This document shows, in pieces, positions 1-5,881 of a stretch of 9,964 nt of DNA. The notes beneath the pieces are model-generated. The model had not been told where the DNA came from, made no database searches, and saw only the letters and a program-made list of their open reading frames with translations. Each line of letters begins with the position of its first letter. The stretch's first letter is position 1. Made by a program: the position numbers and the translations under genes. Source of the DNA: JBFMDH01 sp044868105 (GTDB lineage Bacteria; Acidobacteriota; Blastocatellia; UBA7656); NCBI GenBank assembly GCA_044868105.1, contig JBIOWC010000268.1, positions 1 through 9,964 on the forward strand, written 5' to 3'.

Positions 1-341
1 CCGATTACATCATCGTCGCTGTGGATGCCGATGGGACGGAATCCAAAAACGAAATTCGCGAATTCGGCTCCTTGCTAGATACCCGCACGACCGTCGATTT
101 GAAAAGCAACACCTATCTGACGATTAAAGGCGGCGAACGCATTTATATTTCAGAATATCAACCGCCGAAAAAGGATGGATTGGGCGCAAAGTTTATCTTT
201 CCCCGCCATGTCAATGGTAAGCCGATCCTAACGCCTGAAAATGAAGAGATTCAATTTTATTCGGAATTCTCTGATAAATATCAGCTCAATATGCGTTACA
301 AAGTCAAAGACATGATGTACAACGGAAAACTGGAGTTTTGA
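1..341 (+). CDS. 3' end of an unrecognised protein gene (partial)
   Basis: An open frame enters from the left edge (first full codon at position 3) and ends at TGA 339-341. The visible 112 residues begin DYIIVAVDADG and end MMYNGKLEF. A GTG at 21 is in frame, but the frame is open upstream of it, so the gene most likely starts outside the window. The fragment is hydrophilic, rich in Lys, Glu and aromatic residues, with alternating hydrophobic stretches (YLTIKGGERIYISEY, GAKFIFPRHVNG) that look like beta strands. There is no membrane segment, Cys motif or recognisable catalytic motif. I do not recognise the family. It converges on the acetyltransferase gene and so belongs to a different transcription unit from the + strand cluster starting at 1696. 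Confidence 0.75.
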   Translation, partial: DYIIVAVDADGTESKNEIREFGSLLDTRTTVDLKSNTYLTIKGGERIYISEYQPPKKDGLGAKFIFPRHVNGKPILTPENEEIQFYSEFSDKYQLNMRYKVKDMMYNGKLEF

Positions 342-343
342 AA

Positions 344-397
344 TAGCGCGAACAGGTTTTTGATGGCGAAAGTTTGCGGCTGAAAGTTGCCGCGCTA
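344..397. repeat. Inverted repeat (hairpin) just after the first gene
   Basis: TAGCGCG at 344-350 is the exact reverse complement of CGCGCTA at 391-397, beginning three bases after the stop codon at 339-341. A competing inner stem pairs GCGGC (376-380) with GCCGC (389-393). There is no T-run, so this is at best a weak or factor-assisted terminator or an RNA 3' end stabiliser for the gene ending at 341. Confidence 0.35.
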
Positions 398-453
398 AAT
401 CGGAAGAATTCAACTCCCCTCTAATAAGTGAACCTGAAATTCGCGCGCGCTGC

Positions 454-477
454 TGACCGCTAAGTTTTCGGCGGTCA
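454..477. terminator. Hairpin between convergent genes, possible bidirectional terminator
   Basis: TGACCGC at 454-460 and GCGGTCA at 471-477 form a perfect 7-bp GC-rich stem with a 10-base loop. It sits between the + strand gene ending at 341 and the - strand acetyltransferase ending at 528, where a shared terminator is expected. No U-run follows on either strand, so intrinsic termination is uncertain. A CG-alternating stretch (442-450) lies just beside it. Confidence 0.4.
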
Positions 478-527
478 ACTAGTGAAACCGCAGAGGCGTG
501 ATGACGACGCAGGCTTATTGCGGGAAT

Positions 528-1139
528 TCATAATGAAAGGTCTGCGGCGTTTCGGTAGCGCTCCAGGTTCTCTTCAAGCCTCGCTTTTACGGCAGGCCAT
601 TCCGAATCAACGATGCTGAACAATATCAAATCCCTTACCCCTCGATGAGTTGAAACCGCATAATTGCGCAACACGCCTTCTTGTTTTGCGCCAAGGCGAA
701 GCAGGGCGCGACACGATGGCCGATTGCCGGAATCGGCTTTGAACTCGACGCGCACACAGCGGTAATTTTCAAACGCCTGCTTTAACATCAAATACTTGGC
801 TTCCGTATTAGCGAACGTCCGCTGCCAGGCGGGAGCAATCCAGGTAAAGCCAATTTCCAACCGGCGATGTCTTTGATTGATGTTGTGGTAGCGCGTTGTA
901 CCAATGATTTCCTGGGTCGCTTTATCAATCATAACAAAGGGTAAAGCGGTTCCTTCGGCTTGCGCCTCTAAGGCTGTTTGAAGGTATTCGCGCATCTCTT
1001 CTACGGTCTGTATCCGGATGGTTGTCAGTTGCCACAACCGTTCATCCAACCCGATCTCACATAGCCTGGTCTGGTGAGACAGCGCAAGCGGCGCGAGTCG
1101 GATATGCTGACCTTCTAATATGACGGGCTCAATTTGCAT
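528..1139 (-). CDS. GNAT family N-acetyltransferase (RimJ/RimL-like)
   Basis: A 203-aa protein of the Acetyltransf_3 type (COG1670 class), expected to move an acetyl group from acetyl-CoA to an amino group of a protein N-terminus or small molecule in the cytoplasm. The N-terminal strand VILEGQHIRLAPLALSH (about residues 6-22) is typical. Strand beta4 is RRLEIGFTW (92-100), followed by WQRTFANTEAKYLM (105-118), the variant acetyl-CoA loop and helix of this subfamily. Next come RVEFKADSGNRPSCRALLRLGA (about 130-151) and GVRDLILFSIVDSEWP (167-182). Length is normal and the domain is complete. The ATG start at 1139 has AGAGG about seven bases upstream. The gene stands alone on the - strand and is unlikely to belong functionally to the + strand cluster. 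Substrate is unknown; antibiotic or ribosomal-protein acetylation cannot be told apart here. Confidence 0.9.
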   Translation of the reverse strand: MQIEPVILEGQHIRLAPLALSHQTRLCEIGLDERLWQLTTIRIQTVEEMREYLQTALEAQAEGTALPFVMIDKATQEIIGTTRYHNINQRHRRLEIGFTWIAPAWQRTFANTEAKYLMLKQAFENYRCVRVEFKADSGNRPSCRALLRLGAKQEGVLRNYAVSTHRGVRDLILFSIVDSEWPAVKARLEENLERYRNAADLSL

Positions 1140-1179
1140 CTTTTGCCTCTGCTAAAATTTGTATCGGCTGTTGCACTCA

Positions 1180-1209
1180 TTTATAAAACGGACAGGAATA
1201 AAGAAACAA
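1180..1209 (-). promoter_or_regulatory. Sigma70-like promoter for the acetyltransferase gene
   Basis: Read on the - strand, TTGTTT (1204-1209) is followed by an 18-base spacer and TATAAA (1180-1185). Transcription would start near 1173, giving a leader of about 34 bases with AGAGG before the ATG at 1139. The -10 matches 5 of 6 consensus bases and the -35 is moderate. Confidence 0.45.
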
Positions 1210-1211
1210 GA

Positions 1212-1240
1212 TTGCTATCATCGGCAATTCTTTATATACT
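1212..1240 (+). promoter_or_regulatory. Sigma70-like promoter pointing into the gene-free region
   Basis: TTGCTA (1212-1217), a 17-base spacer and TATACT (1235-1240) give a good promoter match on the + strand, with a predicted start near 1247. No convincing + strand reading frame follows before 1696, so it either drives a non-coding or short transcript, supplies a long leader to the gene at 1696, or is the remnant of a lost gene. Confidence 0.4.
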
Positions 1241-1241
1241 T

Positions 1242-1255
1242 ACCGACCGGTTGGT
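1242..1255. promoter_or_regulatory. Palindromic operator-like site (TetR type)
   Basis: ACCGACCGGTTGGT is a 14-bp palindrome with a single mismatched pair around the perfect core ACCGGT. It lies directly after the -10 box at 1235-1240 and would cover the transcription start, the classic position for a repressor. ACC-centred palindromes with an ACCGGT core resemble operators of some TetR-family repressors, but no TetR gene is visible in the window. The TTGG unit is repeated to 1259 (TTGGTTGGTT). Confidence 0.35.
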
Positions 1256-1494
1256 TGGTTGCATTTACCAAGGCAATTTTGAGCGAATATTGAACAGCAG
1301 AAGCTGAGCGAGTTCTGGAAAACGGCAGACAAAAGCTTGTAACTTTGAAAGCCCTTGAGTAGTAGTAATAAGCGGAGTCTCAAGCGGCGATTCGGTCCTT
1401 ATCGCGAAGGTTGGGAGATTAAACTTTGCCATGAAGTGGCTCGCGACCTGTTGAGACAACGAATCAGCTTCATTGCCTTTTACCAGGAATGAGA
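1256..1494. other. Gene-poor stretch, nothing supportable
   Basis: All three + strand frames are interrupted by stops. On the - strand there is a 64-codon open frame (1265-1459, TTG start, no Shine-Dalgarno, no recognised motif) that I do not accept as a gene. No tRNA, strong hairpin or repeat was seen. The region may be a decayed gene or the long leader of the cluster. Confidence 0.4.
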
Positions 1495-1522
1495 TTGGTA
1501 GTAAGCTCTATAACCTTAGAAT
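1495..1522 (+). promoter_or_regulatory. Candidate promoter of the ThDP-enzyme cluster
   Basis: TTGGTA (1495-1500), a 16-base spacer and TAGAAT (1517-1522, 5 of 6 consensus) give a plausible sigma70-type promoter. Transcription would start near 1529, leaving a leader of about 167 bases before the ATG at 1696. It is the best -10/-35 pair I found between 1256 and 1695, but it was assigned by eye only. Confidence 0.35.
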
Positions 1523-1565
1523 CAAAAATATTTTAGTAGAAGCGGGCAATTGCAGTTGTCCCTTC

Positions 1566-1629
1566 GCCTTTTAGTAAGGCTTGCTAATCCAAGCTGTCGC
1601 AAATCAAAACTCCACAGTTGCCGCGACAG
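1566..1629 (+). promoter_or_regulatory. Structured leader with two hairpins before the ThDP-enzyme gene
   Basis: GCCTT (1566-1570) pairs with AAGGC (1576-1580). CTGTCGC (1594-1600) pairs exactly with GCGACAG (1623-1629) around a 22-base loop. The octamer ACAGTTGC occurs twice, 12 bases apart (1614-1621 and 1626-1633), the second copy overlapping the stem. This could be a folded leader or a protein-binding site; it does not match a riboswitch class I can name. Confidence 0.25.
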
Positions 1630-1695
1630 TTGCTCAACAACACAACTCAGTGGAGCGTGAACCTATCGCACTCTGCCACTTATCAGTGAGGGAAT

Positions 1696-3666
1696 ATGGA
1701 TGACATCACCAAAGCCAACAAAAAAGTCAAAGCATCTACACCCGATGTTTCCAGAAGAAATTTCGTAACCAAAGCGGTGACCGGCGCGAGCGCCACGGCT
1801 TTTCTCGCTTTGAACAATGCCAAAACCGCCGACGCCAGCGAATCCGTTGCCGCTGAAAATGCCAACCCCATCAAGATTCCCGATGCTTTCCTGGAAGCGT
1901 CGAAAGCAACATTTAGCAAAGTAGATTTTCCCATGACCGGCGCCCAGGTCTTTGCTCGGGTCTGTAAAGAAGAGGGGCTTGCCGCGCTCTTTTCTTGTCC
2001 GGGAAATTACTCCATCGTGAATGCGATTGCCCAGGAAGGTATTCCGACCTATTCGGGTCGCCACGAAGGCGCGATGTGCCATGCCGCTGATGGGTTCTGC
2101 CGCGTGACCGGAGAGATTGCAGCCGCTTCCGGCACCGAAGGCCCCGGCTTTACCGACATGATTAACGCGATTGCGGCCGCCAATGCCGCGCGTTCGCCGG
2201 TGCTGGTGCTGGCCAGCAATATGGCAATCATTAATGAAGATACCGAAGCCGGCATACAGCTTGGCTATCAGCAACCGAACACCGAAGGCATAAAAAAATA
2301 CGGCAAGCGACTCATCAGCGCCAAACGGGTTCACGAGTATGGCGGCTATGCCTTTCGACAGTTGCGTTCAGGCATCCCGCGCCCCGTGCATCTTGATTTC
2401 CCCGCTGAAATCACGCGCGCCAGTTTCAAATCTGCAAGCGAGTTGGAATACTACTATGACAAAGGCCGATATCGTACGACCTCAAAACCTCATCCCTCAC
2501 CCAAAGACATTGGCGCTGCGGTTGACCTCTTAAAACAAGCTCAACGCCCGATTATTGTCTCCAGTAACGGCGTTTTTTATGCGAAGGCCTGGGAGGCGTT
2601 GAAAAAACTGGCGGAAAAGGCGCAGATTCCCGTCGTTGAATCCGGCGCCATGAAAGGGCAATTTTCGGATGCCAGTCCGCTTTCAGCCAACGCTTCTCCG
2701 TCGGCGCTCGCCAGCGCCGATGTCGTTTTGCTGGTCGGGCAATATTGTATGCCGACGGTTGGCGAATTCGCTTTCGGACCCGACGCGAAATACATTCGCA
2801 TTGACCCGTGTTGTGAAGATATCGGTCGCAATCTGCCGATTGATGTGGGCATCGTCAGTTGTGAAAAAGCGGCGCTTGAAGCGCTCGCCGATGCGATGCC
2901 GAAAATGAACCACGATTCCTGGGTTGGTGAGATTGCCGCGGCGCGGAAAAAATTCGAGGACGAACTGGTCACCTTTTACGAGAAAGGGTTGAGCTATACA
3001 GACGCCGTGCATCCGGCGGTCATCGCCAAGGAACTGACCGATTTCATGTACCACGGCAAACTACCCAAAGAGCAAACGACTTTCGTATCCGGCGGCTATG
3101 GGATTGCTCGATACGTGCGACGCTGGTTGCGCGGCTATCGGCCAGGGCAAATATTAAACGGCGCCTATCAATACGGCGCCATCGGTCCCGATGTCGGTTA
3201 TGCCTTTGGCGCAGCCGTCGCGGTGCGCCACGGCATCAGCGTGCAGGAACCTTACAAAGGTTCGCCGGTCATCTGTGTCACAGGCGATGCGGGCATTGGC
3301 TACACCATTATGGAACTTGAGACGGCTTCAAAATATCGCATGCCGATGATTGTGATTGTCTATAACAACAATGCCTGGGGAACCTGGACTGGCAATAGTC
3401 GCAGCCCGGTCACCTTATCCTTACATCTCTTCCAAGAGAATGTGCGTTATGACAAGGTTGCCGAAGGCCTCGGCGCGCACGGCGAATATGTGACTAGGCC
3501 CGGAGATTTCCGCGCCGCCTTAGAACGAGCTTATCAAGTCGCCGTGAAAGAGAGTCGCCCTTCGCTCATCAATTGTCAGGCGAAGAAAGAATTCTGGATT
3601 AAACAACAATTCGAACCCGGATTCTTAGGCACCGTCGAACCGGGTTGTATGTCCTACAATCACTGA
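1696..3666 (+). CDS. Tat-signal thiamine-diphosphate-dependent enzyme (acetolactate synthase / oxalyl-CoA decarboxylase superfamily)
   Basis: A 656-aa ThDP enzyme of the three-domain decarboxylase/synthase fold. Residues 76-245 form the pyrimidine-binding domain, with GRHEGAMCHAADG holding the catalytic Glu (E124) and SGTEGPGFTDMINAIA after it. Residues 268-405 look like the central domain. Residues 460-650 form the diphosphate-binding domain: GDAGIGY (530-536) and YNNNAWG (556-562) make the GDG-x(about 25)-NN metal/ThDP motif, with Ala for the last Gly. Fold and cofactor are clear; the reaction is not (2-keto-acid decarboxylase, lyase or ligase all possible). The N-terminus carries SRRNFV (19-24), then a mildly hydrophobic Ala-rich stretch to about residue 47, a twin-arginine export signal. 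That fits export of a folded cofactor enzyme but is unusual for the family. GAGGGA (1688-1693) close before the ATG supports the start. It is first in a run of + strand genes for secreted redox proteins and hydrolases. Confidence 0.88.
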   Translation: MDDITKANKKVKASTPDVSRRNFVTKAVTGASATAFLALNNAKTADASESVAAENANPIKIPDAFLEASKATFSKVDFPMTGAQVFARVCKEEGLAALFSCPGNYSIVNAIAQEGIPTYSGRHEGAMCHAADGFCRVTGEIAAASGTEGPGFTDMINAIAAANAARSPVLVLASNMAIINEDTEAGIQLGYQQPNTEGIKKYGKRLISAKRVHEYGGYAFRQLRSGIPRPVHLDFPAEITRASFKSASELEYYYDKGRYRTTSKPHPSPKDIGAAVDLLKQAQRPIIVSSNGVFYAKAWEALKKLAEKAQIPVVESGAMKGQFSDASPLSANASPSALASADVVLLVGQYCMPTVGEFAFGPDAKYIRIDPCCEDIGRNLPIDVGIVSCEKAALEALADAMPKMNHDSWVGEIAAARKKFEDELVTFYEKGLSYTDAVHPAVIAKELTDFMYHGKLPKEQTTFVSGGYGIARYVRRWLRGYRPGQILNGAYQYGAIGPDVGYAFGAAVAVRHGISVQEPYKGSPVICVTGDAGIGYTIMELETASKYRMPMIVIVYNNNAWGTWTGNSRSPVTLSLHLFQENVRYDKVAEGLGAHGEYVTRPGDFRAALERAYQVAVKESRPSLINCQAKKEFWIKQQFEPGFLGTVEPGCMSYNH

Positions 3667-3668
3667 AA

Positions 3669-3755
3669 CAGTAGCCGGCAGCCGGTGGTCGGTAGCCCGT
3701 AAAGTGATATTGCCATCAACCGACTACCGACTACGGACTGCTGACAACCGATAAG
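3669..3755. repeat. Inward-facing heptamer-repeat hairpin element
   Basis: The gap between two genes is filled by degenerate 7-base tandem repeats in opposite orientations. The left arm on the + strand reads GTAGCCG, GCAGCCG, GTGGTCG, GTAG (3671-3695). The right arm reads CGACTAC, CGACTAC, GGACTGC, TGACAAC (3721-3748), which is GTAGTCG-like on the other strand. Arms 3669-3695 and 3717-3743 match at 20 of 27 positions as an inverted repeat around a 21-base loop. It begins two bases after the ThDP gene's stop codon and runs up to the next ATG. It may slow or terminate read-through or stabilise the upstream mRNA; there is no U-run. Confidence 0.7.
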
Positions 3756-4217
3756 ATGGCAAACAGGTCTTTGAATATCGTTAGGGAAAACCTTCAAACT
3801 TATGCTGACCGAGGTGTGTTTCGCGGTTTTAGCGAAATCAAAAGCGGGCATTTTCAATTCGTATGGGTGATTCGCCACCAGATGGAATTGGTTGTGGATA
3901 CCACGAAACATACCTTGCGATTTAAGCAACTGTTGCCCGCTGTGCCGGTCAAATCGGCGCTTTATGAAGAAGTGAAACAATTTCTTCGAGAGCGACACGA
4001 CCGCACATTGCCTGAGCATCGTCGCGTTGACCGCAGGCGGGCGGAGGTTTCCTGCTCAAATCGGGGAGGTTGGGTTTCCATCTCTCTCAAAGTTAAAAAC
4101 CATCAATATGCTTATGGCGTAAACAAAATCGTCAATCTCATACACGAACTGTTTGTGCTGTTGCGCGACCGACACCCTGATTATCTGGTGGAGAATTTTG
4201 ATGTACCGCAAGAATAG
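3756..4217 (+). CDS. Unknown 153-aa protein
   Basis: I do not recognise this family. The protein has no signal peptide, membrane segment or Cys pair and is basic in its middle third (RERHDRTLPEHRRVDRRR, about residues 83-100). The N-terminal half reads as a small alpha/beta domain (helix LNIVRENLQTYADRG, strands FQFVWVIRHQMELVVDTT). A second part has a strand GGWVSISLKVKN and an amphipathic helix KIVNLIHELFVLLRDRHP, ending in the acidic tail YLVENFDVPQE. It is probably soluble and cytoplasmic. The ATG at 3756 lacks a clear Shine-Dalgarno. Its 3' end overlaps the cytochrome gene by 17 bases, which suggests translational coupling and hence a link to that cytochrome. A chaperone, assembly or regulatory role is conceivable but is a guess. 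Confidence 0.75.
   Translation: MANRSLNIVRENLQTYADRGVFRGFSEIKSGHFQFVWVIRHQMELVVDTTKHTLRFKQLLPAVPVKSALYEEVKQFLRERHDRTLPEHRRVDRRRAEVSCSNRGGWVSISLKVKNHQYAYGVNKIVNLIHELFVLLRDRHPDYLVENFDVPQE
4190..4193 (+). promoter_or_regulatory. Shine-Dalgarno deciding the cytochrome start
   Basis: GGAG lies seven bases before the ATG at 4201, inside the end of the preceding gene. The same frame is open 16 codons further upstream (from 4153), but those residues (MCCCATDTLIIWWR) would spoil the signal peptide, so 4201 is the start. Confidence 0.65.
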
Positions 4218-4659
4218 TAAATCTTTTAAGAAGAGTAAATTTCTATGGTGCCGTTTCGTGGCGCTTACCTTTAGCCTTTTTATCATCGCCGGATTTTGGT
4301 TGATGGCTGAAGCGCAACAGTCCAAAGGCAATCCGGCAGCGCAGAAACTTAAAAACCCTGTGGCCAATGATGCAGCTTCTATCGAAGCGGGAAAAGCTTT
4401 ATTTAAACGCTACTGCGCTTCCTGTCATGGTCCGAATGCCAAAGGCGATGGCGGCATGGCGCTTTCGGGCGGAACCCCATCTGACCTGACCGACGAAACC
4501 TGGGATTACGGTTCAACGGACGGCGAAATATTTGTCGCCATCCGCGACGGCGTTTCGGCGGATATGCTGGCGTATAAAGAAAAGCTCAACGAAAAACAGA
4601 TTTGGCAGATTGTCAATTTTCTTCGCAGTCTCGGTCCCAAGGCGAAAGAAGGGAATTGA
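4201..4659 (+). CDS. Secreted monohaem c-type cytochrome
   Basis: A 152-aa class I cytochrome c. A basic n-region (MYRKNSKSFKKSKF) and hydrophobic core (FVALTFSLFIIAGFWLM) ending AEA-Q form a Sec signal peptide or membrane anchor. The haem site is CASCH at residues 72-76, preceded by the usual AGKALFKRY helix. The distal ligand is most likely M122 in ADMLAYKEKLNEKQIW, matching the M-x-A/P-Y pattern of the CBB3/class I cytochrome domain, and the C-terminal helix is IWQIVNFLRSL. Length is normal for a single-haem protein. It probably carries electrons in the periplasm. The PQQ dehydrogenase encoded at 7090 has no haem motif and needs an electron acceptor, so this cytochrome is a natural partner (inference). 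It overlaps the upstream gene by 17 bases. Confidence 0.92.
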   Translation: MYRKNSKSFKKSKFLWCRFVALTFSLFIIAGFWLMAEAQQSKGNPAAQKLKNPVANDAASIEAGKALFKRYCASCHGPNAKGDGGMALSGGTPSDLTDETWDYGSTDGEIFVAIRDGVSADMLAYKEKLNEKQIWQIVNFLRSLGPKAKEGN

Positions 4660-4751
4660 TGAGTAGGGGAGCGCAACGCATCCGGCCGGCCACCCGACCT
4701 GATAAAAGTAGGCTGGCAACTGGCGCTTTCAGCGCGCGTCTTGGGAAGTGA

Positions 4752-5867
4752 ATGAGGTTACCTATGTCAACGGGTTTGAAGTTCGGTAGCAAGTTCATCG
4801 CTGTGGCGTTTGTCATGTCTCTACTTATGATGACCGCAGCGGCGCAAATCAATACCGACATCATTGAAAAATATCGGGCGGAACTCCAGAAGCAATCCAC
4901 AGACCCTGACCAGAAACGCGAACGCGGCACGCAACCACAAGACTGGTTATTCAAGTTGCCCGACGGCGTGACCTCGCGACAAGTCACTTTTTACAGCGAC
5001 GGAACCCCCTGTTACGCCAGAATCTTCTTTCCTAAAGGCTTCACTGGGCAAGGGAAGTACCCGGTTGTTGTGGTCGGTCATGGCATTAATGCTCAAGCGG
5101 TCGGCATTGAAAAATATGGCGCACGGTTTGCCGAACGCGGACTGGTTGCGATGACGATTGATTATCGCACCTATGGTTATAGCAGCGGCGATGTGTTACT
5201 GCTGGAACCCGACACCACGACTGACGCGCGCGCGGTCTGGGAGAAAGAGGCGCGCATTCAAGTCAAGCGAACCAACCTGAACAACTTCCGCGAGACTGAA
5301 GATTTCCGCGCCGCGATTTCATATATACAGACTGAACCGGGGATAGATCCGCAACGCATAGGCATCTGGGGGTCGAGCAATGGCGCAAGCGTCGTGTTGA
5401 TGGTGGCGGCGCTCGATTCGCGAGTCAAAGCCGTTGTCGCACAAGTCGGCGCGGTCGGAGGATTAAATGCAAATGGTCCCGTAGCGATTTCGCCGCAGAT
5501 GCTTGAAGACGGCATCAACCGCGCACGCACAGGTCAGGGCGCAGAAGTGGATGGCGGATTCTCTTTCCGCAGCAAGATTGATATGTGGAGCGGTCAGGTC
5601 AACCGTGAGTTTCGCCCCGGCGCCATCATTGACCGCATTCCACAGACCACGAAGATACTCTGGATTCCGGCTGAAAAAGATGAACTCATTCCGCCACACG
5701 GGCTGAACGGCCCCTTTGCCGGCGCAAAGGCTTTTAAGGGGACATCGCAAGTTGCGGAGGTTCCCTATCTCACCCATTTTCAAATTTATTCGTTTGCCGG
5801 TTTCGAGGTGAGTTCCAACCTGGCAGCCGATTGGTTCTTGAAGTATCTGGGCGGCAGTGAAAATTAA
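4752..5867 (+). CDS. Secreted alpha/beta hydrolase with intact Ser-Asp-His triad
   Basis: A 371-aa alpha/beta hydrolase, probably an esterase or peptidase-like enzyme of the dienelactone hydrolase/S15-like group. The signal peptide is FGSKFIAVAFVMSLLMMTAAA-Q. After a charged linker come LPDGVTSRQVTFYSDG (69-84), the strand YPVVVVGHG (103-111, oxyanion region) and RGLVAMTIDYRTYGYSSG (129-146). The nucleophile elbow is GIWGSSNG (204-211), with Ser209 in G-S-S-N-G. D310 in PAEKDELIP and H342 in PYLTHF complete the triad. GGGAAG (about 4743-4748) precedes the ATG at 4752. A second in-frame ATG at 4764, with GAGG before it, would give a shorter and equally good signal peptide. The next gene encodes a paralogue. 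The substrate is unknown; the export signal points to the periplasm or outside. Confidence 0.88.
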   Translation: MRLPMSTGLKFGSKFIAVAFVMSLLMMTAAAQINTDIIEKYRAELQKQSTDPDQKRERGTQPQDWLFKLPDGVTSRQVTFYSDGTPCYARIFFPKGFTGQGKYPVVVVGHGINAQAVGIEKYGARFAERGLVAMTIDYRTYGYSSGDVLLLEPDTTTDARAVWEKEARIQVKRTNLNNFRETEDFRAAISYIQTEPGIDPQRIGIWGSSNGASVVLMVAALDSRVKAVVAQVGAVGGLNANGPVAISPQMLEDGINRARTGQGAEVDGGFSFRSKIDMWSGQVNREFRPGAIIDRIPQTTKILWIPAEKDELIPPHGLNGPFAGAKAFKGTSQVAEVPYLTHFQIYSFAGFEVSSNLAADWFLKYLGGSEN

Positions 5868-5881
5868 TCGAGCGTAGATAA

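Noticed and set aside
1265..1459. 64-codon open frame on the - strand
   Set aside because: It starts with TTG, has no Shine-Dalgarno, and shows no domain, signal or recognisable composition. It could be chance or a decayed gene.
1663..2334. 223-codon open frame on the - strand opposite the ThDP gene
   Set aside because: It is antisense to a gene with clear ThDP motifs, Gly/Arg/Phe-rich and without homology-like features: a shadow frame.
4153..4200. Upstream extension of the cytochrome frame (MCCCATDTL...)
   Set aside because: It would put a Cys-rich segment before the signal peptide and overlap the previous gene by 65 bases. The ATG at 4201 has a well-spaced GGAG.
4684..4691. GGCCGGCC palindrome between the cytochrome and first hydrolase genes
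   Set aside because: An isolated 8-bp GC palindrome in a 92-base gap with no promoter element or T-run beside it; likely chance.
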